From the NCBI GenBank assembly GCA_023375785.1, contig SZWC01002438.1, positions 1-64,000 of the forward strand: a stretch of DNA of 64,000 nucleotides. Direction: 5' to 3'. Of this stretch, positions 1 to 11,231 are shown in pieces. Source of the stretch: Penium margaritaceum (lineage: Eukaryota; Streptophyta; Zygnematophyceae; Desmidiales; Peniaceae). Every line of letters begins with the position of its first letter. Position 1 is the first letter of the stretch. The notes beneath the pieces were generated by a model, which saw nothing but the letters and a program-made list of their open reading frames with translations, made no database searches and was not told the DNA's origin. The translations under genes and the position numbers were made by a program.

Positions 1-344
1 GGCCGATGTCACTCCTTGAATTAAGGAGGTCATCCCCTCAATCAGGGAAGACATCCCCTGATCCAAGGCACATCTTGCATCTTCCAATCCGACCGTTGGA
101 TCTGCCCGAAACTTGGACAGCTGACAGTTTGATTCCTGCTCTTTCCATCGGTACGGTCAGATTGACAATCTGAATAGCCATCATGAGAAAAACCCAGGGG
201 ACTTATCCTTGAACAAGGACAGTGCATGCCTGGTCTGTTGGACCGGACCCAGGGGACTTGCTCCACATGAGCAGTGCATGCCTGGTCCGTCCACTACTCG
301 CCAATTCTGGAGACTAGTGGCCAAGGGGCATTCAAATAACAACA
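1..344 (-). repeat. LTR-4 copy, cut by the window edge
   Basis: This is the reverse complement of the first part of the complete LTR-4 at 10850-11623, reading from the TGTTGTT terminus at 344 leftwards. It keeps both stem-loop modules (about 190-294), the CCAACGGTC core shared with Copia-1 (about 79-120) and the paired hairpins near 10-62. It sits inside a Copia-1 LTR, whose remainder starts at 345. The far end and its target duplication lie outside the window, so solo LTR versus full element cannot be decided. Confidence 0.85.
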
Positions 345-793
345 TTTAGTACTCACATAACCCATAATCCCATGGAGAATCGCCATGTGTCCATGGCTAG
401 CACACAAGGATCTCACCTCAACTAAAAAATAAGGAGAGGTACCATTTTCCTAGTTAGTATACTCTAACAAGGTAACCAAAGAATCTAGGACCTTATTGGA
501 TATTTCCCTCATGAGGTCTTGACCGTGGACCTCTTGCCTTTTTCTTTTCTTAGGCCATGACATGGAGCCATCGTCCATGGTCACCCAGATATTGACGGTC
601 GATGACCCCGGAAACGTTGAAAATTCATATCTCCTAGTCCAGTTGGATCGGCCTCAAACTTGGACCATGGACATTTTGCCACCTGATCTTTCTAATGGTG
701 AAGTTGGATTGATGATCAGAGCAGGCATCTGGTAGTTTTCTGGAACTTGCTCCTGTGGACCTGAACCTGAGCCGAATGGCTCTTTTCCTAACA
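345..793 (-). repeat. Copia-1 LTR (1a), part
   Basis: The sequence matches the 5' two thirds of the Copia-1 LTR in reverse orientation, ending at its TGTTAGG-like terminus at 793. The missing 3' third should lie left of the window because LTR-4 was inserted at 344/345. On the right it abuts an integrase fragment, so this LTR probably landed in an older copia element. Whether it is a solo LTR cannot be seen. Confidence 0.8.
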
Positions 794-975
794 GCTACGC
801 ACCATGCCGAAGATGGTCTGATTGATTATTTGGCAACACCATTGCTATGCGGCGTATAAGGCATTATGGGCCGGTGGATGATCCTACATTCATGCAACAA
901 GTCCTTGCATGCCTCATACTCCATGCCATTGTCGCTCCGCATCGCTTTGACTTTCTTTATGGTTTGTCGCACCAC
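794..975 (-). pseudogene. Copia integrase fragment
   Basis: Read on the minus strand, the segment gives a copia integrase core with the DNG-EYEAC block followed by a PYTP-x-SNGV block. These surround the second catalytic Asp in Ty1/copia integrases. It lies directly downstream of a Copia-2 leader (976-1165), so it is probably part of copy 2a in abridged form, although another copia family is possible. It is a fossil fragment only. Confidence 0.65.
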
Positions 976-1165
976 GTTGAGGCGGATATAGGCAGATGTA
1001 GGTTATTGTCTGCTACCTATTTAGAAGGTGTAGATCCATCGCTTATCCCTTAGCCATTCATCACCATCAAACAGAGAAGAACGTACACTAGCGAATTCAG
1101 GGTCGTACCTCCAAGGGCTGAGTTTGTCTAGTTACGACCCAAGGGGTTTACCTCCAAGGGTAGAG
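976..1165 (-). repeat. Copia-2 leader, left piece of copy 2a
   Basis: This matches the untranslated leader between 5' LTR and gag of Copia-2 (compare about 6270-6460 and 31450-31650), including the twice-repeated block GTACCTCCAAGGG. Its right edge is the target duplication of copy 2b. The leader resumes at 7388, showing that copy 2b landed inside it. Confidence 0.75.
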
Positions 1166-1935
1166 TATCATCTTGCCAAAGGCGACGGTGTAGAAAACAG
1201 GTTTTGACTCAATGGTTCCCGTCGACCGCTCCTGGTATTGCAACCAAGAGATGATATCACCCTCAGAGCCAATGTTCCACACTGAGCAGTTCATATGAAT
1301 CACTTCCTTGTACTGTGTCCTTAGCACTTGGTCACTTTCGTGCGAGGAGCGAACTCCTAGGGCCTAGACCAACCAATACTTCTCTAGTGTCTACCTCTAG
1401 TGGACAACTGTGTTAGGAGTCTTAAAGTTAAGAATTGTACTCAATGACAGGCAACTGACACATTCTTATAGTCCTAGAGCCAGCCTCTAGCCTAGGCACG
1501 CAGTGGCTCCTTGGATGAGCCACTTTGGGAGCAATCTGGATTGCGTCATCCCCTTGCCTACATGTCGCTTCTTGTGACCACAAAGTGGCGCCAACCACCA
1601 GGAAGGACCTTGGAATCTTCTAAGATGTCTGTTAAAACGTTCCCGTCCCCCTTTTGGTCACTATGAAATTTAGTCAACGGGCTGGGATTTGACCCAGTGA
1701 CCTCTCGCTCCAGAGACTAACTCTGGAACGTCTAAGCCACAAGGAGTTGTCCTAGGTAGTATTTGCTGGCTTTACTATCCATATTAGACCAAGGGGACTT
1801 GCTCCAAAGGAGTAGTGCATGCCTTGTTTATCTAGACCAGACTTAGGGGATGTACTCCAAGGGAGCAGTGCATGCCTAGTCCGTCCTGTGCCTGTCCAAA
1901 CATAAGCCATCGAGAAGGAGCATATCAGGTCAACA
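1166..1935 (-). repeat. 3' LTR of Copia-2 copy 2b
   Basis: The LTR runs from TGTTGACC-like at 1935 to a decayed TGACA end at 1166. The stem-loop module pair lies at about 1786-1885, the tRNA-like segment at about 1679-1744, and the conserved CTTGGT...ACCAAG hairpin near 1226-1250. The TATA-type signal seen in the plus copy at 47236 has its counterpart upstream of the hairpin. Confidence 0.85.
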
Positions 1936-1998
1936 AACTCTCCCTTATACCTCTTTCCATTAGCTCTGAGATCTCTCCTCTCTCGAGCAATCTTGGCC

Positions 1999-4900
1999 TC
2001 AGTCTTCGTCTACTGCGTTGACCATTCCAATGCCTCGAGTAACCACAGAGTGCAATTCGCTGTCCAATACCTTTGTCATGAAATCTGCGAGCATCTTCTT
2101 GGTCTCCACGTATTCAAGGTCCACGATCTCCTTTGCGACCAGGTCGTGTGAGTAGTGGTACCGGATGTCGATGTACTTGGTACGCCGGGAGATGACATCG
2201 TGTGCCATGTTCATGGCACTCTTGTTGTTGATGCGGACCTCTGTTGCCTCCGTTTGTGGCACTTTCATCTCGGTAAGCAAACTACGTAGCCACTGTGTCT
2301 CCTTGTATGCTTCCGACAAAACGATGTACTCTACCTCAGTGATAGAGAAAGAGTCACATTCTTGCTTTGTGCTTGCCGAAGAGACTGCACCAACATCGAA
2401 GAGGCATACAAAACCCAAGATGGACTTTCTGTCATTTATTCTTCCTCCCCAGTCGGCATCTGTATAGTACACTAGTTACAGCGGGTGAGATCCTTCTTGG
2501 CCTCTAAACTTGAGTCTCATGCGTCGGATCTTCTAAAGATAGCGCATGATGCGCTTGACTGCTTGCTAGTGTTGTCGCCCTGGATTGGCCACAAACCTGC
2601 TCACTTGTCCCATAGCATAGCAAATGTCAGGGTGTGTTCCTACCATGGCATACATGAGGCTGCCAACAGCAGACCGGTAGGGAATGTTCTCCATCTCACG
2701 CCGTTCTGTTTCCGTGCTAGGGCTCATGGAGGAGGAGAGCTTGATGTCTCTTGTCATGGGTGTACTGATGGGCTTGAAGTCCTCCATGTTGTAGTGCTTG
2801 AGGACTTCCATGATGTACTTGGTCTGGTTCAGCTCGATAGTACCCGCTACTCGATTGCGGTGGATGGCTATCCCGAGATAGAACTCGAGCAAACCCATGT
2901 CCTTCATCTTGAACCTGTTGCTGAGATCTGTCTTCAGTTTGTTCAACAGCTTGACCGATGACGAGGAGATGCTCAGGTCATCCACGTACGGTGTAACCAG
3001 CATAAAGCCTTGCTCATCCTCCCGTACATAGACACTAGGATCATTCTGGCAGTGCGTGAAGGTGAGTCCGGCCATGAAGCCGTCTGTCCTCTTATTACAT
3101 CCTTCGGGCCTCTTTCAGCCCGTAGAGTGCTTTGACATGTTTGCAAACCTTGCCCTTTGGAGCTTTCACTCCCTCGCGCACTTCCATGAACACTTCTTTA
3201 GCTAGTTTCCCGTAGAGGAAAGCTATCTTGACATCCATCTGGTGGATCTCTAGATCTTTTGTAGCAGCGATGCCCAACATGCATCTGATGGAGGCAAAGG
3301 TGACGACAGGCACAAAGGTCTCCTCATACTCTGAGCCTGCACGTTAGGAAAACCCCTTTGCAACAACTCTTGCCTTGTACTTGTCGATAGTACCATCTTG
3401 CTTGAACATTTTCCGAAGTATCCACCTTGATCCCACCACGTGTGCTTTTTGGGGCCTGTCCACCAGAATCCATGTTTCGTTCTCTTCAATGGATACAAAT
3501 TCATTATCCACTGCCTCCTTTTACTAAGCCGATTTTGGCATATTCATAGTCTCCGTTACGGTCAAAGACTCTTCCTAAGCATGGCATGACCACTTGCATC
3601 CGGTCCATTCTGCATTCTCAGTATCATACTTGGACAGAGGTTTCTTGTGGCACGTAGTACGCTGAAGTGTTGCTGGTGGTGCTTCAAGGCTTAGTTGCTT
3701 CTGTTGCTCTTGCGCTGCCATTGATCTGCTGTTTGAGGAAGAGCCACCGGCCTCAGAGTTTGACTCAGAGGCCTCGGACGAGTCAGACTCAATGTCAGAG
3801 TACGTCGTTGTGTCAACCTACATAACCACTTTCCGTACAACACCATCCTTCACTGGCACCATCTACCAATTTTCTGGTGCCTGATCACCTGACTCAAGCC
3901 ACAAAACCTACTCTCCTGATTTGGGAGCATAAACAGGGTCCAGCAACTCTCCCTTGCCGAATGTCCTTTCATCAAACTCGATATCTCGGTTCTTCATGAG
4001 CTTAGCAGCTGCTTGGTCCCAGAGCTTGTACGTCTTGTGTGGGATGTCGTATTGGAGCATTACATACTAGCGAGCGCGTGCATCCAGCTTGCCACTTCGT
4101 TCTCTTGCTTTGACCTTTGCCCAGGCTGTACAGCCAAAGTCCCTCAAGTATGAGGCATATGGCTTCTTTCCTGACCAAGCTTCCTGTGACGTCCTCAGTT
4201 GCTTCTCATGCTGCTTTTTACGATGCCTTCCAAGCGCGGCTGCCCGAGTGACATTCACAAGGTAGTAAGCAATTCTTGCAGCTTCAGCCCAGAAGCGAGG
4301 TGGGAGTTTGGTGTTGAAGAGCATCCTTCGTGTCATGCCGAGGATAGTCTCGTTCATTTACTCGGTAATGCCATTACTCTGGGGGTGTAAGGCTTTGTGA
4401 TCTGGTGGTTGATGCTGTATTGGCTCAAATAGCCTTTGCACGCCTCGTACTCACCACCATTGTCTGTGCATAGTTCCTTGACCTTCCTTGTCTGCCGCTC
4501 TACCATCAAGATAAACTCTTGTAGCTTCTCCTTGACCTCTCCCTTTGTCTTGAGGATGTAGATCCACATCTTGCGACTGTGGTCATCGGTAAAGGTTAAG
4601 AAATACTTGCTGCTAGCGTTTGAAGGGGTGCGGAATGGTCCGTACATATCAGAGTAAATCAGGTCCAAGATTGCTGCCGCACGTTACCCATTATGCTCAA
4701 AGGGCTTTCTTTTTGCCTTGCCTTGGAGGCAAGGCTGACACAGTTTTTTTGCACTTTCCCTCATCCTTGGCCTTCCAATCCTCCATCCCATGAAGCACTC
4801 CGTTCTACTTCATAGCTTGCGCTGTGCTGTCGGCCACATGGCCAAACCGCCTGTGCCACAGCTCAGCATTTGTGTCAATGGAGTCAGCCGCCATGGCGAC

Positions 4901-6230
4901 GGCTCGTGGTGCAACATCAGGCTTTGGAGACTTGGGCTCTTCAACCGCCGTACATCCCTCCTTTATAGTTTCAAGGAATTTGGTCTGTAGCATGTACCGC
5001 CCATCAACTCTTGGGACCTGTGCAACAAGACTCTCCTTGGGAAAGGAGATCTTGATGTCCTTGTTCTTGACAATCACAGCCTCCTTCTCCGTGAAGATGA
5101 CCGTCATGTCGTGGTCTGTGATTTTGGACACTGAAAGGAGGTTTGCTGCAAAAGATGACATGTAGACGACGTTCTCCAGCTTTACGTCTTTTTGAGTACC
5201 ATTTACGTTGATGTTGATCAACTTTTGTCCTTCGCCTTGTGCATGGACAAAGCTACTATTAGCACACCTAAAGCGACGTTTAGTATCCCCAATGGAGATG
5301 AACCCATCCTTCTCCCTTGAAGAGTGGTGGTTCATGCCAGAGTTGAGCACGTAGGCTGTACGCTTGAGCAATGCTGCTCCCTTGGTTGCCTGCACCCTCT
5401 CAACCATCATGTTCGTCAACTCCTTACGCCTTCCTGTGTCCTCATATCTACCACCATGATCTCTGTCTTCCTTCTTAGGACCCATGTACTCCCGTGCCCA
5501 ATGCCCAGGCTTGCCACAGTTATGGCACTTCCTAGGACGCTTTAAACTCTTTCTACCGCCACCATTGCCTTTTTCTCCACCACCTCCCCTTCCGCTGCTG
5601 CTCTCACTAGAAGAGGAATTGTTGCACTGTGTAGCATAGGCAAAAATACTACCCTCTGTACCGCTGCGTTGCATGGCCTCGTTGCGCACGTACTTTGATA
5701 CTACCTCATACGTCAAATCCTCCTCCTGCCAACCGCCAAAGACGGCGATCAGACGACCCCAGCTTTTTGGTAGCGCCATGAGGAGGGTCATGGCCTGCAT
5801 GTTGGTATTGATTTCCCACTTAATTTGGGTCACTTGTTGCAGCAGTCCTCGACACTACAAAAGGAAGTGCGGAATTGACTCTCCCTCACTCACCCTGATC
5901 GAAATCAACTTTTGTAGGATGAAGAGGCAGTTTACAAGAGCTGTTGGTTAGTGTACAGGTGCAAGCTTCTCATAAGTCTTTCATGCATGTATGATTCCTT
6001 GGAGGTGGACATGCTGTGACTAATGCACTGATGCCACAAGAATCACAAGCACCATGTCATTTTTGACATTCCACGCTTTATATCCAGGATCTGTTTTTGG
6101 AGTTTCAACCTATTCTCCAACGAACATCTTCAAGTAGCCACGTATCCTCATGACAATCTCAAATTGCCATGTCCACAAGGGAAAATATAACCCTGTGCAC
6201 TTTGACATCCTACTATTGACCTGCACGGAG
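1999..6230 (-). pseudogene. gag-pol fossil of Copia-2 copy 2b
   Basis: The domains run from high to low coordinates. The gag N-terminal region is about 6230-5834 and the gag body with a CCHC knuckle (CHNCGKPGHWARE) near 5520-5470. The protease region follows near 5350, and the GPI zinc-finger start (LWHRRFGHV) near 4850. The integrase core is 4668-4067 with TDNGGEYEAC, and RT is about 3504-2566 with YVDD near 2980. RNase H is 2472-1999 with YTDADWGG. In life gag packages RNA and pol supplies protease, integrase and RT-RNase H. It is broken in several frames and is not expected to make protein. The family assignment is secure from motifs and order. Confidence 0.85.
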
Positions 6231-6616
6231 TGAGCGTTAAGGGAGTCGTCATACTACTTCTCTGCTTTATTGAGGCCGATGTAGGCTAATGTACGCTGTT
6301 GTCTGCTACCGGGTTGTAAGGTGCACATTTGTTGCTTACCCCTTAGCTGTTGATCACCTGCAAACAGAGAAGAACATACACTAGCGAACCCAGGGTCGTA
6401 CCTCCAAGGGCAGAGCTTATCTTGGTTAGGACCCAAGGGTCGTACCTCCAAGGGCAGAGCTTACCCTTGGCCCTTGTTTGCTAAGTGCCAGCACCCGCCG
6501 TTGGAGCTGATGTTGCCGATGGAGCTGATGGAGCTGATGCGTGCTGTAAGACAGAGAGGACGAGAGAGTGCATAGAAGCGTGCCTTACAACTAGTCAGTG
6601 TGGGCCCAAAACCCTT
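6231..6616 (-). repeat. Leader of Copia-2 copy 2b
   Basis: This is noncoding sequence between the 5' LTR and gag. It contains two copies of a GTACCTCCAAGGG-type block (about 6398-6450) and a short run of GGAGCTGAT-like 9-mers near 6500-6540, which is longer in copy 2c. No initiator-Met primer site abuts the LTR here, unlike Copia-1. Confidence 0.7.
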
Positions 6617-7387
6617 CATCAACCTGCCTGAGGCAACGGTCTAGAAAACAGGTTTCGATACAATGGTTCCCGCCGAGCGCTCTTGGTATTGAAACCAAGA
6701 GATGATATCACCCTCAGAGCCAAGGTTCCACACTGAGCAATTCATAGGAATCACTTCTTTATATTGAGTCCTTAGCACCTGGTCACTTTTGCGCAAGGAG
6801 CAAACTCCTCGAGCTTAGATCAACTAATGCTTCTTTAGTCTCTACCTCTGGTGAACAACTCTGTTAGGAGTCTCAAAGGTAAGAATTGTACTAAATGACT
6901 GGCAACTGACAGGTTCTTATAGTCCTACAGTCGGTTTCTAGTCTAGGCGCGCAGTGGCTCCTTGGATAAGCCGCTTTAGGGTAATCAGGATTGCGTCATC
7001 CCTCCTGCCTACATGGTACTCCTTGTGACCACCAAGTGGTGCCAACAACCAGGATGGACCTTCGAATGTTCTAAGATGTCTCTTAGAACCTTCCTGTCCC
7101 CCTTTTGGTTCTAAAAGAAAATTAGTCACCGGGCTGGGATTTGACCAAGTGACCTATCGCTCCAGAGACTAACTTTTGAACGTCTAAGCCACAAGGACTT
7201 ATCCTAGGTAGTATTTGCTGGCTATACTATCCAGATTAGACCAAGGGGACTTGCTCCAAAGGAGCAGTGCATACCTTGTCTATCTGGACGAGACTCAGGG
7301 GACCCACTCAAAGGGAGCAGTACATGCCTAGTCCGTCCTCTGCTTGTCCAAAAATCAGCTATGGACAAGGAGCATATCAGGTCAACT
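6617..7387 (-). repeat. 5' LTR of Copia-2 copy 2b
   Basis: This is a 771-bp LTR matching 1166-1935 along its length. The module pair is at about 7237-7336 and the tRNA-like segment at about 7131-7196. The next bases to the right (7388 on) are leader of copy 2a. Confidence 0.85.
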
Positions 7388-7533
7388 CGGAGCTTATCCT
7401 TGGCCCTTGTCCGCTAAGTGCCTCGATCCTTTGTTGGAGCTAATGGAGCAGATGAAGCACATGGATGTGATGGAGCAGATGCGCGCTGCAAGATAAAGAG
7501 GGCGGGAGACTACGCAAAAGCGTGCCTAACAAC
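7388..7533 (-). repeat. Copia-2 leader, middle piece of copy 2a
   Basis: This continues the leader broken at 1165, with the 9-mer GGAGCAGAT region and the CGTGCCTAACAAC end. Its last five bases, ACAAC, are the target duplication of Copia-1 element 1b and recur at 16328-16332, where the leader continues. Confidence 0.8.
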
Positions 7534-8301
7534 TGTTGGATCTGGAGGAAACAAGGAGCCTTGGAGTAGCGAGCATGTGTGATTGGAAGGGCATCACTTG
7601 TGTTGAAGAATGATTTTAATCACTCAAAATGATGGAGTACATATGGAGCTAGAGCTCCATATGTACTCCATCATTTTGAGTGATTAAATAGATGGGTATG
7701 TCAGCCCTGTCACAAGCCACACCACTTAGCCATGGAGGTAAAGGCTCACACACTAGAGTCCATAATCTCATACAAGTGGGGAAATCAGCCTAGCAATCAG
7801 GCTGACCACTCACACACGACCTAGAGAGCTAGAGAATTCTCTCATGGCACACTCCTAGTGGTCACATAACCCACAAACCCATGGAGAATTGCCATGTATC
7901 CATGGCTAGCACACAAGGATCTCACCTCACCTAAAAAGTAAGGAGAGGTATCTTTATCCTAGTCAGCACACTCTGACAAGGCAATGCTAAGACCAAGGAC
8001 CTTTTTGGATCCTTCTCCCATCAGGTCTTGACCCTGGATCTCTTGCCTTTTTCTTTTCTCAGGCTAAGGCATGGAGCCATCACCCATGGCCACCCAGACA
8101 TCGACGGTCCATGACCCCTAAAACTTTTAAAATTCATATCTCCCAATCCGATCGTTGGATCGGCCTCAAACTTAGACCGTAGACATTTTGCCACCTCATC
8201 CCTCCAATGGTGAAGTCAAATTGACAATCAAAGCATCTGGTAGTTTCCTGGAACTTGTTCTTGTGGACCTGAAACTGAGCCGGATGGCTCCATTCCCAAC
8301 A
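7534..8301 (-). repeat. 3' LTR of Copia-1 element 1b
   Basis: This Copia-1 LTR of 768 bp is about 30 bp longer than its relatives because of a 74-bp palindrome at 7615-7688. A purine-rich tract (GGCAAAGTGGGAGAT on the minus strand) abuts its 5' end at 8302 and marks the second-strand primer site. Confidence 0.85.
7615..7688. repeat. 74-bp perfect palindrome in an LTR
   Basis: Two 36-bp arms, 7615-7650 and 7653-7688, are exact reverse complements around a 2-bp centre (AG). The left arm is normal Copia-1 LTR sequence at this point. The right arm replaces the sequence found in the other copies, so it is a local inverted duplication. Confidence 0.9.
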
Positions 8302-10905
8302 ATCTCCCACTTTGCCGCAGTCAGAGTGGGCTGAGTCCACATGCGTTCATGCAAAACTGCTGTTTCTCACGAGTCACTGGCTTGGTGTAGAAATCAGTGA
8401 CCTACTTGCTGGTTGGAGTAAACTCCCGCTTGATAGTACCCTCCTACACCATGTGCCTGATGAAGTGATATGCGATGGCAATGTGCTTGGTACGTGCTTG
8501 GTGCTCAGGATTCTTGGCGAGTGCGATTGCGCTCTGGTTTTCGACGCGCACAAGAACAAGAACTGCTGCACTCCCACTCATCTCTGCGATGAGACGCTGA
8601 AGCCAAACTGCTTCCTTGGCTCCAAAGCTGAGAGAGACGTACTCAGCTTCCGTGCTTGAGGTGGCCACGACCACCTGTCGCTTGTTACACCAGCTGATGG
8701 CCCCACCGTTCATGAGGAATACATGTCCAGAGATGGACTTACGGTCTTCACGGTTTGAAGCCCAATCTGCATCTCTGTAGCCGATGATGCTGTTGTCGTT
8801 GCCGTTGTAGGTGATGCCAATGTTGATGGTTCCAGCAAGGTAGCGAAATATCGGCTTCATTGCCTTTCGGTACTCAGGTCCGGGTTTGCCATGTGCTGGC
8901 TCACAACGCTAACAGCCTGTGCGAGCATCAGGTACATGACGCTGCCAATGACACTCTAGTTTTTCTGCCGCTCAGCTGCATTTGCTTCTCCATTGAAGCT
9001 CACGAGGTACTACGGCATCTCCAGCGGTGTGACGATGGATTTTGCCTCTGCTATGCTTAACCGCTGCAAAACATCCTTGATGTAGTCGCTCTGCTGCAGC
9101 GAGAGAGAGCGTGACTTGCGGTTACGCGTGATCTTGATACCAAGGAAGTATGATGCTTCCTCGAGATCAGACATCTGGAAGCGCTCTTGCATGGTTTCGT
9201 TGAACTCCTGCAATGCAGATATGCTATTGGAAAGGAGGAGCATGTCATCTACATAGACGATGATGATGAGCACCTCATGACCATGCCGCGAGCGATAGAT
9301 GCTGTAGTGACACTCACTGCGCTCAATTCCCGTGCACTACAACAACGATCCAACTTCTGATTCAAAGCACGTGACGCTTACTTGAGGCCGTATAGCGACT
9401 TTTGCAGCTTGCAAATAAGGTGCTTTTGGCCATCCATGACGAACCCCTCTGGCTGCTCCATATAGATATCCTCCTCCAAGTCACCATTCAAGAATGCCGT
9501 CTTGACATCCATGTGGTGAACCTCGAAGTCTTTAGCTACTGCATAAGAGAGGAGCGTGCGCACAGAGGCAAACTTTGCAACAGGGGCAAAAATCTTTATG
9601 TAGTCGATGCCCTCCTGCTGCGAGTTCCCCTTGGCGACAAGCATTACCTTGTATTTTTCAAGGTTACCATCTGTTCGCCGCTTTTTCTTGAACACCCACT
9701 TGCACTTGATTACCTTAGTCAGTTCCCAAGTGCCGTTGTCCAGTGGTGATTGTATCTCTTGCTGCATGGCTTGCGCCCAATCTGCTGCATCCGGTGCAGC
9801 CATGGCCCCCTTGTATAACGTTGGCTCATCTGAATCTGCTGCAACTGCTACGTTCATTTGTTCTGGTATCTGTAGTATCCAAAAATTCTTGCGCTCACCA
9901 GGCATGTAAGGTGCCCTAACAGGGTACGTGCGACCTGGTGCTGGAGCATTAGCAAGTGGCTGGCGTGGTGCTACTGGTACAACTGCTGCTACTGGTGGTG
10001 CTACATCTCCCTCCTCTGCTTCTGCCGATGAGGCTGTTGTATCTACTGCAGTAGACATGGGATAGTAGAGTGATTCTCCCACTGTCAAAGCAGAGGAAGG
10101 ATCAGGATACTCTGGGTCAGGAAGGATTTTTGCTCCTACTGTCTCGTCAGCTGGTGGTTCTGCTGCCTCTTCACAAACAATGTTGGTGCCGATGACGTTG
10201 CTCTCGTTGAAAGCAACATCCCTAAAGATGATGACGTGGCCTGTATCCCTCTCGTAGAGGCGATAGGCCTTGCTTGCCACGTCGTAGCCAATCATCAGCA
10301 TCTGCACACTCTTTGCGTCCCATTTCTGCCGCTTCTCCTAGGGCACGTGCATGTGCGCCAGGCTGCCAAATGCTCGAAGGTGACCCACGATCGGTTTCGT
10401 GCCGAACCACGCCTCGTACGGTGTCACGTGCTCCAGCACCTTAGTCTGACTACGGTTCTTGATGTAGACTACAGTGCTAACGGTTTCAGCCCAAAAGTCG
10501 TAGGTCAGCCGAGTCGCGTGCAACATGGAGCGCGTTGACTCCACATTGGTACGATTGCTGCATTCTGCTACACCGTTCTGCTACGATGAGTTTGGTCTGG
10601 TACGCTACGCCTTGATGCCAGCTGTTGCGAGGTAATCCTGGAACTCCTTCCTTAGGTACTCTCCATCGCGATCGCTGCGGAGCGCCTTGATCTTCTTCCC
10701 AGTCTGGTTCTCTACCATGGCCTTGATCTCCTTGAACCTGTCAAAGCACTGGTCCTTGGAAGGAAGTACACAGCAGTATAATGGCTGAAATCATCAATGA
10801 AGGTCAAGAAATACCTAGAGCCTCCAAAGCTCTGGGTCTACATCGGTCCTGTTGTTGTTTGAATGCCCCTTGGCCACTAGTCTCCAGAATTGGCGAGTAG
10901 TGGAC

Positions 10906-11004
10906 GGACCAGGCATGCACTGCTCATGTGGAGCAAGTCCCCTGGGTCCGGTCAAACAGACCAGGCATGCACTGTCCTTGTTCAAGGATAAGTCCCCTGG
11001 GTTT
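10906..11004 (+). other. Stem-loop module pair in LTR-4
   Basis: Module one (10906-10949, 44 nt) pairs GGACCAGG with CCTGGGTCC around CATGCACT, a GCTC/GAGC hairpin and AAGTCC. Module two (10958-11004) pairs AGACCAGG with CCTGGGTTT and has a longer inner stem, TCCTTG/CAAGGA. The same arrangement occurs in Copia-2 and Copia-3 LTRs. Confidence 0.75.
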
Positions 11005-11131
11005 TTCTGATGATGGCTATTCAGATTGTCAATCTGACCGTACCGATGGAAAGAGCAGGTGTCAAACTGTCAGTTGTCCAAGTTTCGGGCTGATCCAACG
11101 GTCGGATTGGAAGATGCAAGATGTGCCTTGG

Positions 11132-11231
11132 ATCAGGGGATGTCTTCCCTGATTGAGGGGATGACCTCCTTAATTTAAGGAGTGACATCGGCCAAGGCGC
11201 GCGCGCCTCGGGTTAGCCGAGGCGCGTGCGC
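11132..11231 (+). other. Three consecutive hairpins in LTR-4
   Basis: The hairpins are ATCAGGGGA/TTCCCTGAT with a 4-nt loop (11132-11153), CTCCTTAA/TTAAGGAG (11166-11182), and a GC-rich stem of about 15 bp with a GTTAG loop (11197-11231). They end about 25 bp before the TATA-like signal. The second hairpin is also recognisable in the copy at 1-344. Confidence 0.7.

Larger units (their letters stand above)
1166..7387 (-). mobile_element. Copia-2 element 2b, both LTRs present, broken
   Basis: This is a 6.2-kb Ty1/copia element on the minus strand. It has a 5' LTR at 6617-7387, a leader, gag, protease, integrase, RT and RNase H in copia order, and a 3' LTR at 1166-1935. The flanking 5-mers are TAGAG on the left and CGGAG on the right, a decayed target duplication within the leader of an older Copia-2 copy (2a). 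By eye the LTRs differ at roughly one base in ten, suggesting an insertion several million years old at usual plant rates. The coding region is broken, with breaks of the order of ten or more. Confidence 0.85.

Noticed and set aside
794-975. Part of the Copia-1 LTR 1a
   Set aside because: The LTR terminus is at 793 and the next bases code for integrase blocks on the minus strand.
847-1053. Small plus-strand open frame as a gene
   Set aside because: The minus strand reads as copia integrase and Copia-2 leader over the same bases, so the frame is a shadow.
9402-9749. Long plus-strand frames opposite pol
   Set aside because: They mirror RT and integrase reading frames on the minus strand, and the same shadow frames recur at other Copia-1 copies.
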